Positions 1 to 6,774 of a stretch of DNA of 14,223 nucleotides are shown here, in pieces. A program made the position numbers and the translations under genes. This stretch comes from Caryophanales bacterium (GTDB taxonomy: Bacteria; Bacillota_I; Bacilli_A; RFN20; JAISJY01), in NCBI GenBank assembly GCA_031261365.1, contig JAISJY010000189.1:1-14223 (forward strand). Reading direction: 5' to 3'. Each line of letters opens with the position of its first letter. The first letter of the stretch is position 1. The notes under the pieces are model-generated. The model searched no databases. It saw nothing but the letters and a program-made list of their open reading frames with translations, and was not told where the DNA came from.

Positions 1-753
1 GGTCAATCTGCAGTTAAAATGTTACATGCTAAGCCTTTTGTTTCTCAAAGTTTACCTGTTGTTATCAACAATAAGTTTGGTGGAGTTATCTTACATGAGG
101 CTTGTGTTCATTCTTTAGAAGCAACAGGAATTGCTAAAAATATGTCAGTTTTTAATGGTAAATTAGGACAGAAAATTGCTAGTGATGTTGTTACAGCTAT
201 TGATGATGGGACTTTAAAGAATAATTGGGGTTCTCTAAATATAGATGATGAAGGTAGGGAAACTCAAAGAAATGTTTTAATTGAAAACGGTGTTTTAAAG
301 TCTTATTTATATGATTTTAAAAATGCTCGGAGATTACCACATCCTTTAACTGGTAGTGGTAGAAGAGAGAGTTATAAATGGTCACCAACTAGTAGAATGA
401 ATAATACTTTTATTGCTCCAGGCAAATCAAGTTTAAAAGAAATAATTGCTAATACTAAATATGGTTTCTTTGCTAAAGCCTTAGGTGGTGGTTCTGTTGA
501 TGTCACGACTGGAGAGTTTAATTTTTCAGTTCAAGAAGGCTATATGATTAGAGAAGGTAAAATAGCAGAACCAAGAAGAGCAGCTACTTTAGTCGGAACA
601 GGTAAAGATTTATTATTTAAAATAGATATGGTTGGTAATGAATTAGATTATGGTCAAGGTGTTTGTGGTTCTCTTTCTGGTAGTGTACCAACCGATGTCG
701 GTCAACCACCAATTAGAGTTAGTGAAATGACAGTGGGAGGGCAAGGAGAATAA
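1..753 (+). CDS. tldD: TldD metalloprotease subunit, C-terminal part (5' end outside window)
   Basis: The frame is already open at base 1 (Gly-Gln-Ser-Ala-Val-Lys before the Met at 19), so about 250 C-terminal residues of a protein usually near 460-480 are present, and Met 19 is internal. It carries the zinc-protease motif HEACVH (bases 94-111), a variant of the family HExxxH that normally reads HEAxGH. The downstream block with GSGRRESYKW, ALGGGSVD and the late Cys in GVCGSLSG (known third zinc ligand in E. coli TldD) also matches the family. TldD pairs with TldE as a cytoplasmic heterodimeric protease that degrades or trims small unfolded peptides, for example microcin B17 or CcdA in E. coli; the substrate here is unknown. 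It is followed one base later by tldE, with the tldE ribosome binding site inside its last codons. The Val in place of Gly before the second His is odd. Identification is very secure. Confidence 0.95.
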   Translation, partial: GQSAVKMLHAKPFVSQSLPVVINNKFGGVILHEACVHSLEATGIAKNMSVFNGKLGQKIASDVVTAIDDGTLKNNWGSLNIDDEGRETQRNVLIENGVLKSYLYDFKNARRLPHPLTGSGRRESYKWSPTSRMNNTFIAPGKSSLKEIIANTKYGFFAKALGGGSVDVTTGEFNFSVQEGYMIREGKIAEPRRAATLVGTGKDLLFKIDMVGNELDYGQGVCGSLSGSVPTDVGQPPIRVSEMTVGGQGE

Positions 754-754
754 T

Positions 755-2065
755 ATGAAATTACAAAAAATAATTGCTTTAGCATTAGCCAAAGGTTTTA
801 GTGAAGTAGAAGTATCTTATTCTAGAAACTCATCTGTGAGTTTTGAATTATTTGAAAGAAAATTAGAGAAAAATGAAATAAGTATCTCTTCTGGATTAAC
901 AATTAGAGGAGTTTATCAAGGACATATTTCAACTGTTTCAACGGAGAATATAAGTGAAAAAGAGTTTGATGTTTTATTAGATAGATTAAAAGATTCTTGT
1001 TTAGCAATCACGAGCAATGAACCTTTTTTAATTTTTGAAGGTAGTCCTAAATATACTAAAGTATCTACTAAGTCTTTTGATTTTACTAGTGTTTCTCAAA
1101 GTGAAAAATTAGATAGAGCTTATAAATTAAATGATTTAATTGTTTCAAAAGATAAACGGATAGAAAAGGTAGAAATTAGTTATTCAGAAGCAAAATCTGA
1201 AAGTGAAATGTATAATTCTAAAGGTCTTAATTTAAAAAAGAAAAAGGTTTACGCGTATTATGTAGCGAGTGCTGTTATTAAAGATGGAGAAGATTCCCGT
1301 GATAACTATGAATATGAGGTTAAATCTAAAGATAATGATTTTAATATTGCTAATATTGCTGAAGAATTAACTTATGGTTTAATTTCGCAGTTACATCCTC
1401 AACAAATACCTTCTGGTGAATATGCTGTGTTATTAGATAATAGAGTTGTTAATGATATTGTGGGAGCATTTTTCTCAATGTTTTCTGGTTATTCAGCTAT
1501 TAGAAACTTAACTTTATTAAAAGATAAAATAGGTGAGAAAGTTTTTGGTGATAATATAACTTTAATTGATGACCCTTTTGATTCTAATTCTTTCTCTCAA
1601 GAAAGTTTTGATGATGAGGGAGTGGCATGTCAAAAAAGAACATTAGTTGAAAAAGGTGTTTTGAAAACTCTTTTCCATAATTTAAAAACTTCTATTATGC
1701 TTAAAACAGAACCAACAGGACATGGTTTTGGTGGTGGTGTTTCTTTCACTAATCTTTTATTAACACCTGGTACTACTCCTTTAAAAGAGTTAATTGCAAG
1801 TCTTAAAGATGGAGTATATGTTACTAGTTTGGCAGGCTTACATGCAGGACTTAATCCGGTTTCTGGAGATTTCTCAGGTCAAGTTAGTGGTTATAAAATA
1901 GAGAATGGTTCTATTGCTTATCCTGTTTCCTTGTTAGTATTAGCTGATAATTTTATAACATTATTAAATAAGGTTGAAGTTTTAGGTAATGATGTTAGAC
2001 GAAGTTTAAGTGGAGTAGCCTCTCCTTCTTTATTAATTAAAGCTTGTAAAATAGCAGGTAAGTAA
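755..2065 (+). CDS. tldE: TldE/PmbA, non-catalytic partner of TldD
   Basis: This 436-residue protein has full length for TldE/PmbA. It shares the TldD fold but has no HExxxH motif, as expected for the partner that shapes the substrate chamber without binding zinc. Family signatures visible include the central SGEYAVLLDNRVV stretch, FDDEGVACQKRTLVEKGVLK, HGFGGGVSFTNLLLTPG, and the late GDFSGQVSGYKIENG block. The start at 755 is supported by AAGGAG at 743-748, six bases upstream, and by the one-base gap after the tldD stop, which suggests translational coupling in one operon. Its TAA stop (2063-2065) directly abuts the stop of the convergent radical SAM gene, leaving no room for a terminator between them. 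The heterodimer acts in the cytoplasm on peptides. Confidence 0.95.
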   Translation: MKLQKIIALALAKGFSEVEVSYSRNSSVSFELFERKLEKNEISISSGLTIRGVYQGHISTVSTENISEKEFDVLLDRLKDSCLAITSNEPFLIFEGSPKYTKVSTKSFDFTSVSQSEKLDRAYKLNDLIVSKDKRIEKVEISYSEAKSESEMYNSKGLNLKKKKVYAYYVASAVIKDGEDSRDNYEYEVKSKDNDFNIANIAEELTYGLISQLHPQQIPSGEYAVLLDNRVVNDIVGAFFSMFSGYSAIRNLTLLKDKIGEKVFGDNITLIDDPFDSNSFSQESFDDEGVACQKRTLVEKGVLKTLFHNLKTSIMLKTEPTGHGFGGGVSFTNLLLTPGTTPLKELIASLKDGVYVTSLAGLHAGLNPVSGDFSGQVSGYKIENGSIAYPVSLLVLADNFITLLNKVEVLGNDVRRSLSGVASPSLLIKACKIAGK

Positions 2066-2068
2066 TTA
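2063..2068. other. Shared TAATTA stop junction (tldE / radical SAM)
   Basis: The plus-strand TAA of tldE (2063-2065) is followed immediately by the minus-strand TAA of the radical SAM gene (TTA at 2066-2068). The six bases form a palindrome that stops both genes. No hairpin or T-run lies between them, so any transcript terminators must lie inside the opposite coding region. Confidence 0.9.
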
Positions 2069-2929
2069 CAAATCAAAGAATATTTCTTTTTTGTTTTCTA
2101 AAGTGTTTAAATAAGTAAAGATTTTATTAACATCAATTTCTATCTTATTTTCTTGACATACTTTTTTGAACTCTTTTAATAAGATATCAGCATTAGGACT
2201 TCTTAAAGAATAGGAATTGCCATATATTTTGATGTATTTTTCTTTTAAATTAGGAAAATATTTATCTAGATTTTGAAAAAAGTATTCTCGGTTACCTTCT
2301 CTTAAAGTTAAACCAAAATCAAATAATAAAATGCCATATACTTTTGCCTCTACACAATAATTTAAAATACCTTTTAAGTTTTCTAAAGTATCATTAATGA
2401 AAGGCAAAATAGGAGATAACCAAACAATTGTAGGAATGTTATTGTCTCTAAATACTTTTAAGGCTTCAAATCTTTCTTTGGTAGTGGAAACATTAGGCTC
2501 TAGTATTTTACATAAGGTTTCATCATAAGTTGTTAAAGTCATTTGAACCACACATTTAGTTTTATTATTTATTTCTTTAATAAGATTTAAGTCTCTTAAA
2601 CAGTTAGCAGATTTAGTAATAAAAGAAAAACCAAAGTCATATTTCAAAGCTAATAGTAATGATTTTCTAGTGTATTCATATTTGTTTTCAATAGACATAT
2701 AGGGGTCAGTCATTGAACCTGTCCCCAACATACATTTCTTTTTCTTTTTTAATAATTCTTGTTCTAATATTTCTAGAGCATTTTCTTTTATTTCAATATC
2801 AGTAAAATCATGTTTAAAATCATAACAAAGACTTCTGGAATCGCAGTAGATACAACCGTGTAAACAACCGCGGTATAGGTTCATACCATTTTTGGCAGAT
2901 AGGATGTGTTTATATTTTTGATAATGCAT
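2066..2929 (-). CDS. SPL-type radical SAM protein
   Basis: This 287-residue protein opens with GCLHGCIYC (Cys22, Cys26, Cys29), the CxxxCxxC motif that binds the radical SAM 4Fe-4S cluster. The surrounding NLYRGC...CDSRS context is typical of the COG1533 group (spore photoproduct lyase-related radical SAM proteins). Further matches are MLGTGSMTDPY after the cluster loop, ITKSANCLRDL, and VWLSPILPFINDT, all along the expected partial TIM barrel. Many members of this family have no proven substrate; true spore photoproduct lyase is usually longer (about 340 residues), and I see no sporulation context, so DNA repair should not be assumed. The ATG at 2929 is supported by an AAGGAA site about ten bases upstream on the minus strand. 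It converges on tldE with zero spacing. Class assignment is firm and function open. Confidence 0.9.
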   Translation of the reverse strand: MHYQKYKHILSAKNGMNLYRGCLHGCIYCDSRSLCYDFKHDFTDIEIKENALEILEQELLKKKKKCMLGTGSMTDPYMSIENKYEYTRKSLLLALKYDFGFSFITKSANCLRDLNLIKEINNKTKCVVQMTLTTYDETLCKILEPNVSTTKERFEALKVFRDNNIPTIVWLSPILPFINDTLENLKGILNYCVEAKVYGILLFDFGLTLREGNREYFFQNLDKYFPNLKEKYIKIYGNSYSLRSPNADILLKEFKKVCQENKIEIDVNKIFTYLNTLENKKEIFFDL

Positions 2930-3005
2930 TATTGTTAGTTCCTTATTTATTTTATCATTAACTTTATAAATAAAAAAGAGTAGGCTATGTTAAATGAAAA
3001 AATAG

Positions 3006-3164
3006 TTAATAGTACTGAACTATATTAGTTTTAATGAATATTCTCAAACAAGATTTAATTACTACCCAAACTACCTAAACAACTACCCAAACTACCCAAA
3101 GAGAAATAGTAATGTCCCAAAGGATGTCCCAAAGAGTGATATTGATTTAGAGAAAAATAATTAA
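3006..3164 (+). pseudogene. Startless open frame with YPN/VPK repeats, possible phage replication-protein relic
   Basis: A frame of 52 sense codons runs from just after TAG at 3003-3005 to TAA at 3162-3164, with no ATG, GTG or TTG start. The translation is asparagine- and proline-rich, with repeated YPN/YLN/YPK units, then NVPKDVPK and a tail SDIDLEKNN. Short in-frame repeats ending in an acidic IDLEK-type run resemble the linker of DnaD-like phage replisome organizers. That is a resemblance judged by eye, not a demonstrated homology. No ribosome binding site is visible, so it is probably not translated. Confidence 0.3.
3061..3131. repeat. Short CCCAAA-type tandem repeats
   Basis: Units of 9 or 12 bases follow one another: ACTACCCAA, ACTACCTAA, then ACAACTACCCAA, ACTACCCAA, and after a short break two copies of ATGTCCCAAAG separated by one base. 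All spacings are multiples of three or nearly so, so the repeat is readable as YPN and VPK units in the surrounding open frame. C-rich runs stand out against the AT-rich flanks. Confidence 0.7.
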
Positions 3165-3180
3165 GTTAAATAAAATATAA

Positions 3181-3294
3181 AGAGATTTAGTTTTTTTCAA
3201 CTGTTTAGAAGGTGTTAATGAAAAAGTTATTGATATAATTGTAGAAATATATGATAATATTAATGCGAAATATGAAAACAGTGAAGGGAAATAA
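3181..3294 (+). pseudogene. Startless open frame, possible gene fragment
   Basis: Thirty-seven sense codons lie between stops at 3178-3180 and 3292-3294, with no start codon in frame. The product would be helical and amphipathic in its second half (VNEKVIDIIVEIYDNINAK), which looks more like real protein than random AT-rich sequence. I do not recognise the family. It sits between the CCCAAA repeats and the G tract and may be the tail of the same decayed element. Confidence 0.25.
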
Positions 3295-3298
3295 GATT

Positions 3299-3326
3299 TT
3301 GAAAGTTGTACGGGGGGGGGTACTAT
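3299..3326 (+). promoter_or_regulatory. Promoter-like element with a nine-G tract in its spacer
   Basis: TTGAAA (3299-3304, five of six to the -35 consensus) and TACTAT (3321-3326, four of six to the -10) are separated by 16 bases, nine of which are an uninterrupted G run (3312-3320). A start would fall near 3333, giving a leader of about 110 bases to the lipoprotein ATG at 3443. Because a G run of this length is prone to slippage, each gained or lost G would change the -35/-10 spacing; ten G would give the optimal 17. The -10 match is modest, and no better promoter for the lipoprotein was found closer in. Confidence 0.45.
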
Positions 3327-3390
3327 TTTTTAGTGTATCTTTCCTCTTTAATAAATTGTAGAAGTAACTTATTCAATTCATTATTAATTA

Positions 3391-3420
3391 AGAGCCTTTT
3401 TAAATAAAGGTTTTTTTATT
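3391..3420 (+). terminator. Terminator-like hairpin in the lipoprotein leader
   Basis: AGAGCCTTT (3391-3399) pairs with AAAGG plus TTTT (3406-3414), nine pairs including two G-U, around a six-base loop. The strand continues as TTTATT, so the right arm merges into a T-run. It lies 17 bases before the AGGAG of the lipoprotein. It could end an upstream transcript or attenuate the lipoprotein message. Only two G-C pairs make it weak. Confidence 0.45.
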
Positions 3421-3442
3421 TTGTGTATTAAGGAGAAAAAAT

Positions 3443-5806
3443 ATGAAAAAGTTGGTGTTATCATTGTTGGTATTAGGATTATTATTGGCTGGTTGTGTTA
3501 ATAAAGAAAGTTCAAAGCCAGAAAGTAGTGTAGACAGTAGTGCTGTTATTAGTAGTTCTAGTATAGATAGTAGTTTAGATTTACCAAGTTCAAGCAGTTC
3601 AACAAGTTCTAGTAACTCAAGTAGTTTATCAAGTTTAACAAGTTCTAGCAACTCATCTAGTTCAACAATAGAACAATATACAATAACTTGGAAAAATTGG
3701 GATGGTTCTGTTTTAAAAACTGATAATGTTCTAGTAGGAGTTTTGCCTTCTTATGATGGAGCAACACCAATTAGACCTCAAACAGTTACAACAATTTATA
3801 CATTTAATAATTGGAGTCCAACTGTTGTAATAGCAATTGAAAATGCTGTTTATACAGCTCAATATACAGAGGAAACCAGAACATATAATGTTATTTGGAA
3901 AAATTGGGACGGTTCAGTTTTAGAAACTGATAATAATGTTTTGGCAGGTTCAACTCCAACATATAATGGAGCAGTACCAACTAGACCATCAAGTGCTTCT
4001 AAAAACTATATTTGGACAAGTTGGACACCAACTTTGTCAAGTGTGCTTAGCGATATAGAATATACTGCAGTGTTTGAAGAACAAGTAAGACAATATACAA
4101 TAACTTGGAATAATGAAAATGGTGAACTTTTAGGAACTACTCAAGTAAATGATGGAGTAATTCCAACTAATTCTTATACAGGACCAAGTGATACTGCTGA
4201 ATGGGATTATACTTTTAATGGTTGGGCAACAAGTCAAAATGGTTCTGTATTATCAAGTCTTCCAATAGCAAGTGGTAATGCTACTTATTATGCTATAGTT
4301 TCTCAAGTAAAAAAACAATATACAATTACTTTTGATTCTAAAGGTGGTTCAGCAATAACTCCAATAACAGTTGATTATGGCACAGTAGTATCTGCTCCAA
4401 CAACTAAACCAACATTAGAAGGCTATAAGTTTGTGGCTTGGTGTACTAATAGTGAAGCAACTATTCCAGCAACTTTCCCTATTACTTTAACTCAAAATAT
4501 TACTCTTTATGCTTCGTATAATGTAAAAGTAGATTTAGGAGTTTACTTATCAGCCTTACTTACAGGCTATGAATTAAATCCTTATCAGTATATTCCTGAT
4601 AAAATGCAAGCAGGTGGTAATGCTTTTTTACAAGCAAATACAGTTCAACCAGATTATTCAAACTTTGTTAATGTTTCAGCAATATTACAGGGCGGTTATG
4701 GAGAACAATGGCAAATGGTTTTAGATAACTTGCAACAAACATATACTTTCTTTAATGTTTTGACAGCCGTAGAAGCTATATCAGCAAGTGCGGTTGTTGG
4801 TTTTAATAATTATTTAGATACAAATCCTGGCAATACTGCAAATTATACTTTTGTCAATGGAATATACTCAGTTGCTATTTTATTTGATGGAACAACAATG
4901 ACTTTTGTTATTGATTATAGTGTGACAGTTTCAAGTATCGGAACAGTGTCAGCTCAAATTGCTTTAACTTATAATATTACAACTAGTGAGAGAACAGGCA
5001 GAATACAATTAGGCGATGCTAATGTTATTAAATATTCTATTACTGAAAACTCTTATACTTTTGCTATTAGATATTTAGGTATAAGAAGAGCATATTTTAG
5101 TGTTGAAAGAAAACAAAATGGAGATATTGAAGGAGCTATCTTTGAGTTTTTAGGACTTGATGAATCTGTTGTTTCAACTTCAAGTGCCACTCAATTCTTA
5201 ATTACTAGTAGTTATGTTTCAGTAGTTGGAAATAAGGCTGGTTCAATGGTGGGTTGGAGTGGCTATATTAATGAATTGTATAATTCAACAACAGGAAAAT
5301 TACTTGGTTATGAAGTTCAAGAAAAGTTAAGTGTTATTACCTTTAATACCTTATGGTTTAATTTAATAGATACTACAGGTATTACTTCTGTTAAAGCTTT
5401 AACTGCTCCAATAGAAGATGCAAATCCACATTTAATTTATGTTAATGGAAGTTCAACTCAATTTGTAGCTAAAAAGGTTGGTGGTCTTGGTACAAAAATG
5501 ACTAGTAGAAGATATGATATAGAAATGAGAACCCAATACTTTTATTATTTAGACGGAGAAGAAACTATTAAAGTTGCAGTTCAAACTCCAATGTTATTTG
5601 TTCAAGAGGAACAATTAAGTACTTTACCAACTGATATTACTAGTTCTAATTCTCAAGTATCAAGTTTTTCATTGTTAGTATCTACGACTATTCAAAACAA
5701 AATAAAAGCCGATTATGCAACAATGATACCTATTTTTATTAATAATAAAGAAAATATTACAGTGAACGATATATTATCATATATAGGTTCAAAAATAATA
5801 ATATAG
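3443..5806 (+). CDS. Surface lipoprotein with four InlB B-type repeats
   Basis: The 787-residue protein begins with a lipoprotein signal peptide: basic MKK, a leucine-rich core and lipobox LAGC with Cys18 as the lipidated residue. A serine-rich linker follows (about 23-75), then four tandem repeats at about 79-147, 148-217, 218-292 and 293-361. Each opens with YTITW, YNVIW or YTITF and closes with an aromatic Y-x-A-x-Y/F strand, the pattern of the Listeria-Bacteroides/InlB B repeat, a beta-grasp module of Gram-positive surface proteins. Residues 362-787 form an Asn/Thr/Ser-rich beta-type region that I do not recognise. It is likely membrane-anchored on the outer face, with the linker and repeats projecting the C-terminal domain. 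AGGAG at 3431-3435 fixes the start. The upstream promoter-like element contains a G tract that could vary expression. An adhesive or binding role is plausible but unproven. The zinc-ribbon membrane protein follows 29 bases later. Confidence 0.88.
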   Translation: MKKLVLSLLVLGLLLAGCVNKESSKPESSVDSSAVISSSSIDSSLDLPSSSSSTSSSNSSSLSSLTSSSNSSSSTIEQYTITWKNWDGSVLKTDNVLVGVLPSYDGATPIRPQTVTTIYTFNNWSPTVVIAIENAVYTAQYTEETRTYNVIWKNWDGSVLETDNNVLAGSTPTYNGAVPTRPSSASKNYIWTSWTPTLSSVLSDIEYTAVFEEQVRQYTITWNNENGELLGTTQVNDGVIPTNSYTGPSDTAEWDYTFNGWATSQNGSVLSSLPIASGNATYYAIVSQVKKQYTITFDSKGGSAITPITVDYGTVVSAPTTKPTLEGYKFVAWCTNSEATIPATFPITLTQNITLYASYNVKVDLGVYLSALLTGYELNPYQYIPDKMQAGGNAFLQANTVQPDYSNFVNVSAILQGGYGEQWQMVLDNLQQTYTFFNVLTAVEAISASAVVGFNNYLDTNPGNTANYTFVNGIYSVAILFDGTTMTFVIDYSVTVSSIGTVSAQIALTYNITTSERTGRIQLGDANVIKYSITENSYTFAIRYLGIRRAYFSVERKQNGDIEGAIFEFLGLDESVVSTSSATQFLITSSYVSVVGNKAGSMVGWSGYINELYNSTTGKLLGYEVQEKLSVITFNTLWFNLIDTTGITSVKALTAPIEDANPHLIYVNGSSTQFVAKKVGGLGTKMTSRRYDIEMRTQYFYYLDGEETIKVAVQTPMLFVQEEQLSTLPTDITSSNSQVSSFSLLVSTTIQNKIKADYATMIPIFINNKENITVNDILSYIGSKIII

Positions 5807-5835
5807 AGGGGAAACGAAATATAGTTTTATGATGT

Positions 5836-6771
5836 ATGCCTTTAGTTAAAGCACAATGTACTCAATGCGGTGCTCCTTTAGAAGTAGATAATTCTAAAGA
5901 GGTTGCTGTTTGTCCATATTGTAAAACACCTTTTATTGTGGAAAAAGCTATTAATAACTTTAATATTTCTAATGCAAACATTTATACAAATCAGATGGTT
6001 TTAAATGAGAATACAGAGTTAAAAAACAAGGTAAATCTTTTATATCGTGAGATAAGAAATAAAATAAAAAAAGCTAATGATTTATTTGAAGCATATAATA
6101 GAATAATTATTAAAAAAGGTTTGATACTTGATGGGGCAGAACGAGAAACATTGAAAGATATTCAGGCATTAGAAACAAGATTTGAAACAATGAAAGAGAC
6201 ACCGATTTATTCAAATGAAGAGGTTTCAACATTAAAAAATATGTCTGATAGTTTAGAGAGTATCTATTTAAAAATACAAACTTTCATGAAGAAAAACACT
6301 GAAGTAGAAAAAAATAAAACAGTATTTAAAATATTTGGTCATATTGCTCTCGCTATTTTTATAATAATATTAATAGTTACAATTAGTAAATGTGCTTCAA
6401 ACTTTACATCAGAGAATAGTAGTTCAAGAACATCGTCTGTTTATACGCCTACTAGCAACTCTAACCCAATAAAGATAGTTAGTGCTTTGAAAGTTACATC
6501 AAGTGTTACAAATGTTTTTACTCAAACATATAATACAACAATAACAGGAAAAATAAGAAATGATACGACAACTACATATACGAATGTAGTATTTGAGTTT
6601 GAAGTTGAAACAACAACTCTTGGGCAAAAAGCTATTTTAAGTTTAACAATATCATCTCTTTCTCCTGGTGATAAAACAATAAACTCATCAACTGCTACTA
6701 AAGGAAACTTTGAGAAAATAAATAGTGTAATAGTAAAAATACAAGGAATGAATAATTTCTTTTTAGTTTAA
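5836..6771 (+). CDS. Zinc-ribbon, single-pass membrane protein of unknown function
   Basis: This 311-residue protein starts with a compact zinc ribbon (Cys8, Cys11, Cys26, Cys29 in CTQCG...CPYC), then an NxxI-type Asn-rich stretch and a charged helical, probably coiled-coil region (about 55-160). A membrane segment follows at about 166-187, then a Ser/Thr-rich spacer and a beta-rich C-terminal domain of about 100 residues with FEFEVETTT, resembling the small immunoglobulin-like FxLYD-type domains on Firmicute membrane proteins. The ribbon would be cytoplasmic and the tail external. The start at 5836 is forced because TGA lies in frame at 5830-5832, yet no ribosome binding site is well placed: GAGGGG (5806-5811) is 24 bases away. 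Two other ATGs (5829, 5832) encode only MMYAFS and MYAFS. It probably shares a transcript with the lipoprotein and abuts the convergent acyltransferase stop exactly. Function is unknown. Confidence 0.82.
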   Translation: MPLVKAQCTQCGAPLEVDNSKEVAVCPYCKTPFIVEKAINNFNISNANIYTNQMVLNENTELKNKVNLLYREIRNKIKKANDLFEAYNRIIIKKGLILDGAERETLKDIQALETRFETMKETPIYSNEEVSTLKNMSDSLESIYLKIQTFMKKNTEVEKNKTVFKIFGHIALAIFIIILIVTISKCASNFTSENSSSRTSSVYTPTSNSNPIKIVSALKVTSSVTNVFTQTYNTTITGKIRNDTTTTYTNVVFEFEVETTTLGQKAILSLTISSLSPGDKTINSSTATKGNFEKINSVIVKIQGMNNFFLV

Positions 6772-6774
6772 TTA
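6769..6774. other. Shared TAATTA stop junction (zinc-ribbon protein / acyltransferase)
   Basis: The plus-strand TAA (6769-6771) and the minus-strand TAA (TTA at 6772-6774) are adjacent, producing the same six-base palindrome as at 2063-2068. There is no intergenic base and no terminator structure between the genes. Confidence 0.9.

Larger units (their letters stand above)
2930..3442. other. 513-bp gene-free stretch between radical SAM gene and lipoprotein
   Basis: No complete gene with a start codon and ribosome binding site is visible. In order it holds the 5' leader of the minus-strand radical SAM gene (to about 2975), CCCAAA-type short repeats (3061-3131) inside a startless open frame (3006-3164), a second startless open frame (3181-3294), a nine-G tract inside a promoter-like element (3299-3326), a terminator-like hairpin (3391-3414) and the lipoprotein ribosome binding site (3431-3435). 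The density of broken open frames suggests decayed mobile or phage-derived DNA; that is inference. Confidence 0.6.

Noticed and set aside
1..753. Complete short TldD starting at the ATG at 19
   Set aside because: The frame is open to base 1 and the family is about 460 residues or more; the N-terminal half simply lies outside the window.
2066..2929. True spore photoproduct lyase
   Set aside because: The cluster motif and COG1533-type body fit, but the chain is short and there is no sporulation context, so only the broader radical SAM family is claimed.
3400..3651. Minus-strand frame rich in Leu and Glu opposite the start of the lipoprotein
   Set aside because: It is the antisense reading of the serine-rich linker codons (AGT/TCA/AGC), giving low-complexity Leu-Glu; no ribosome binding site and the lipoprotein frame is clearly real.
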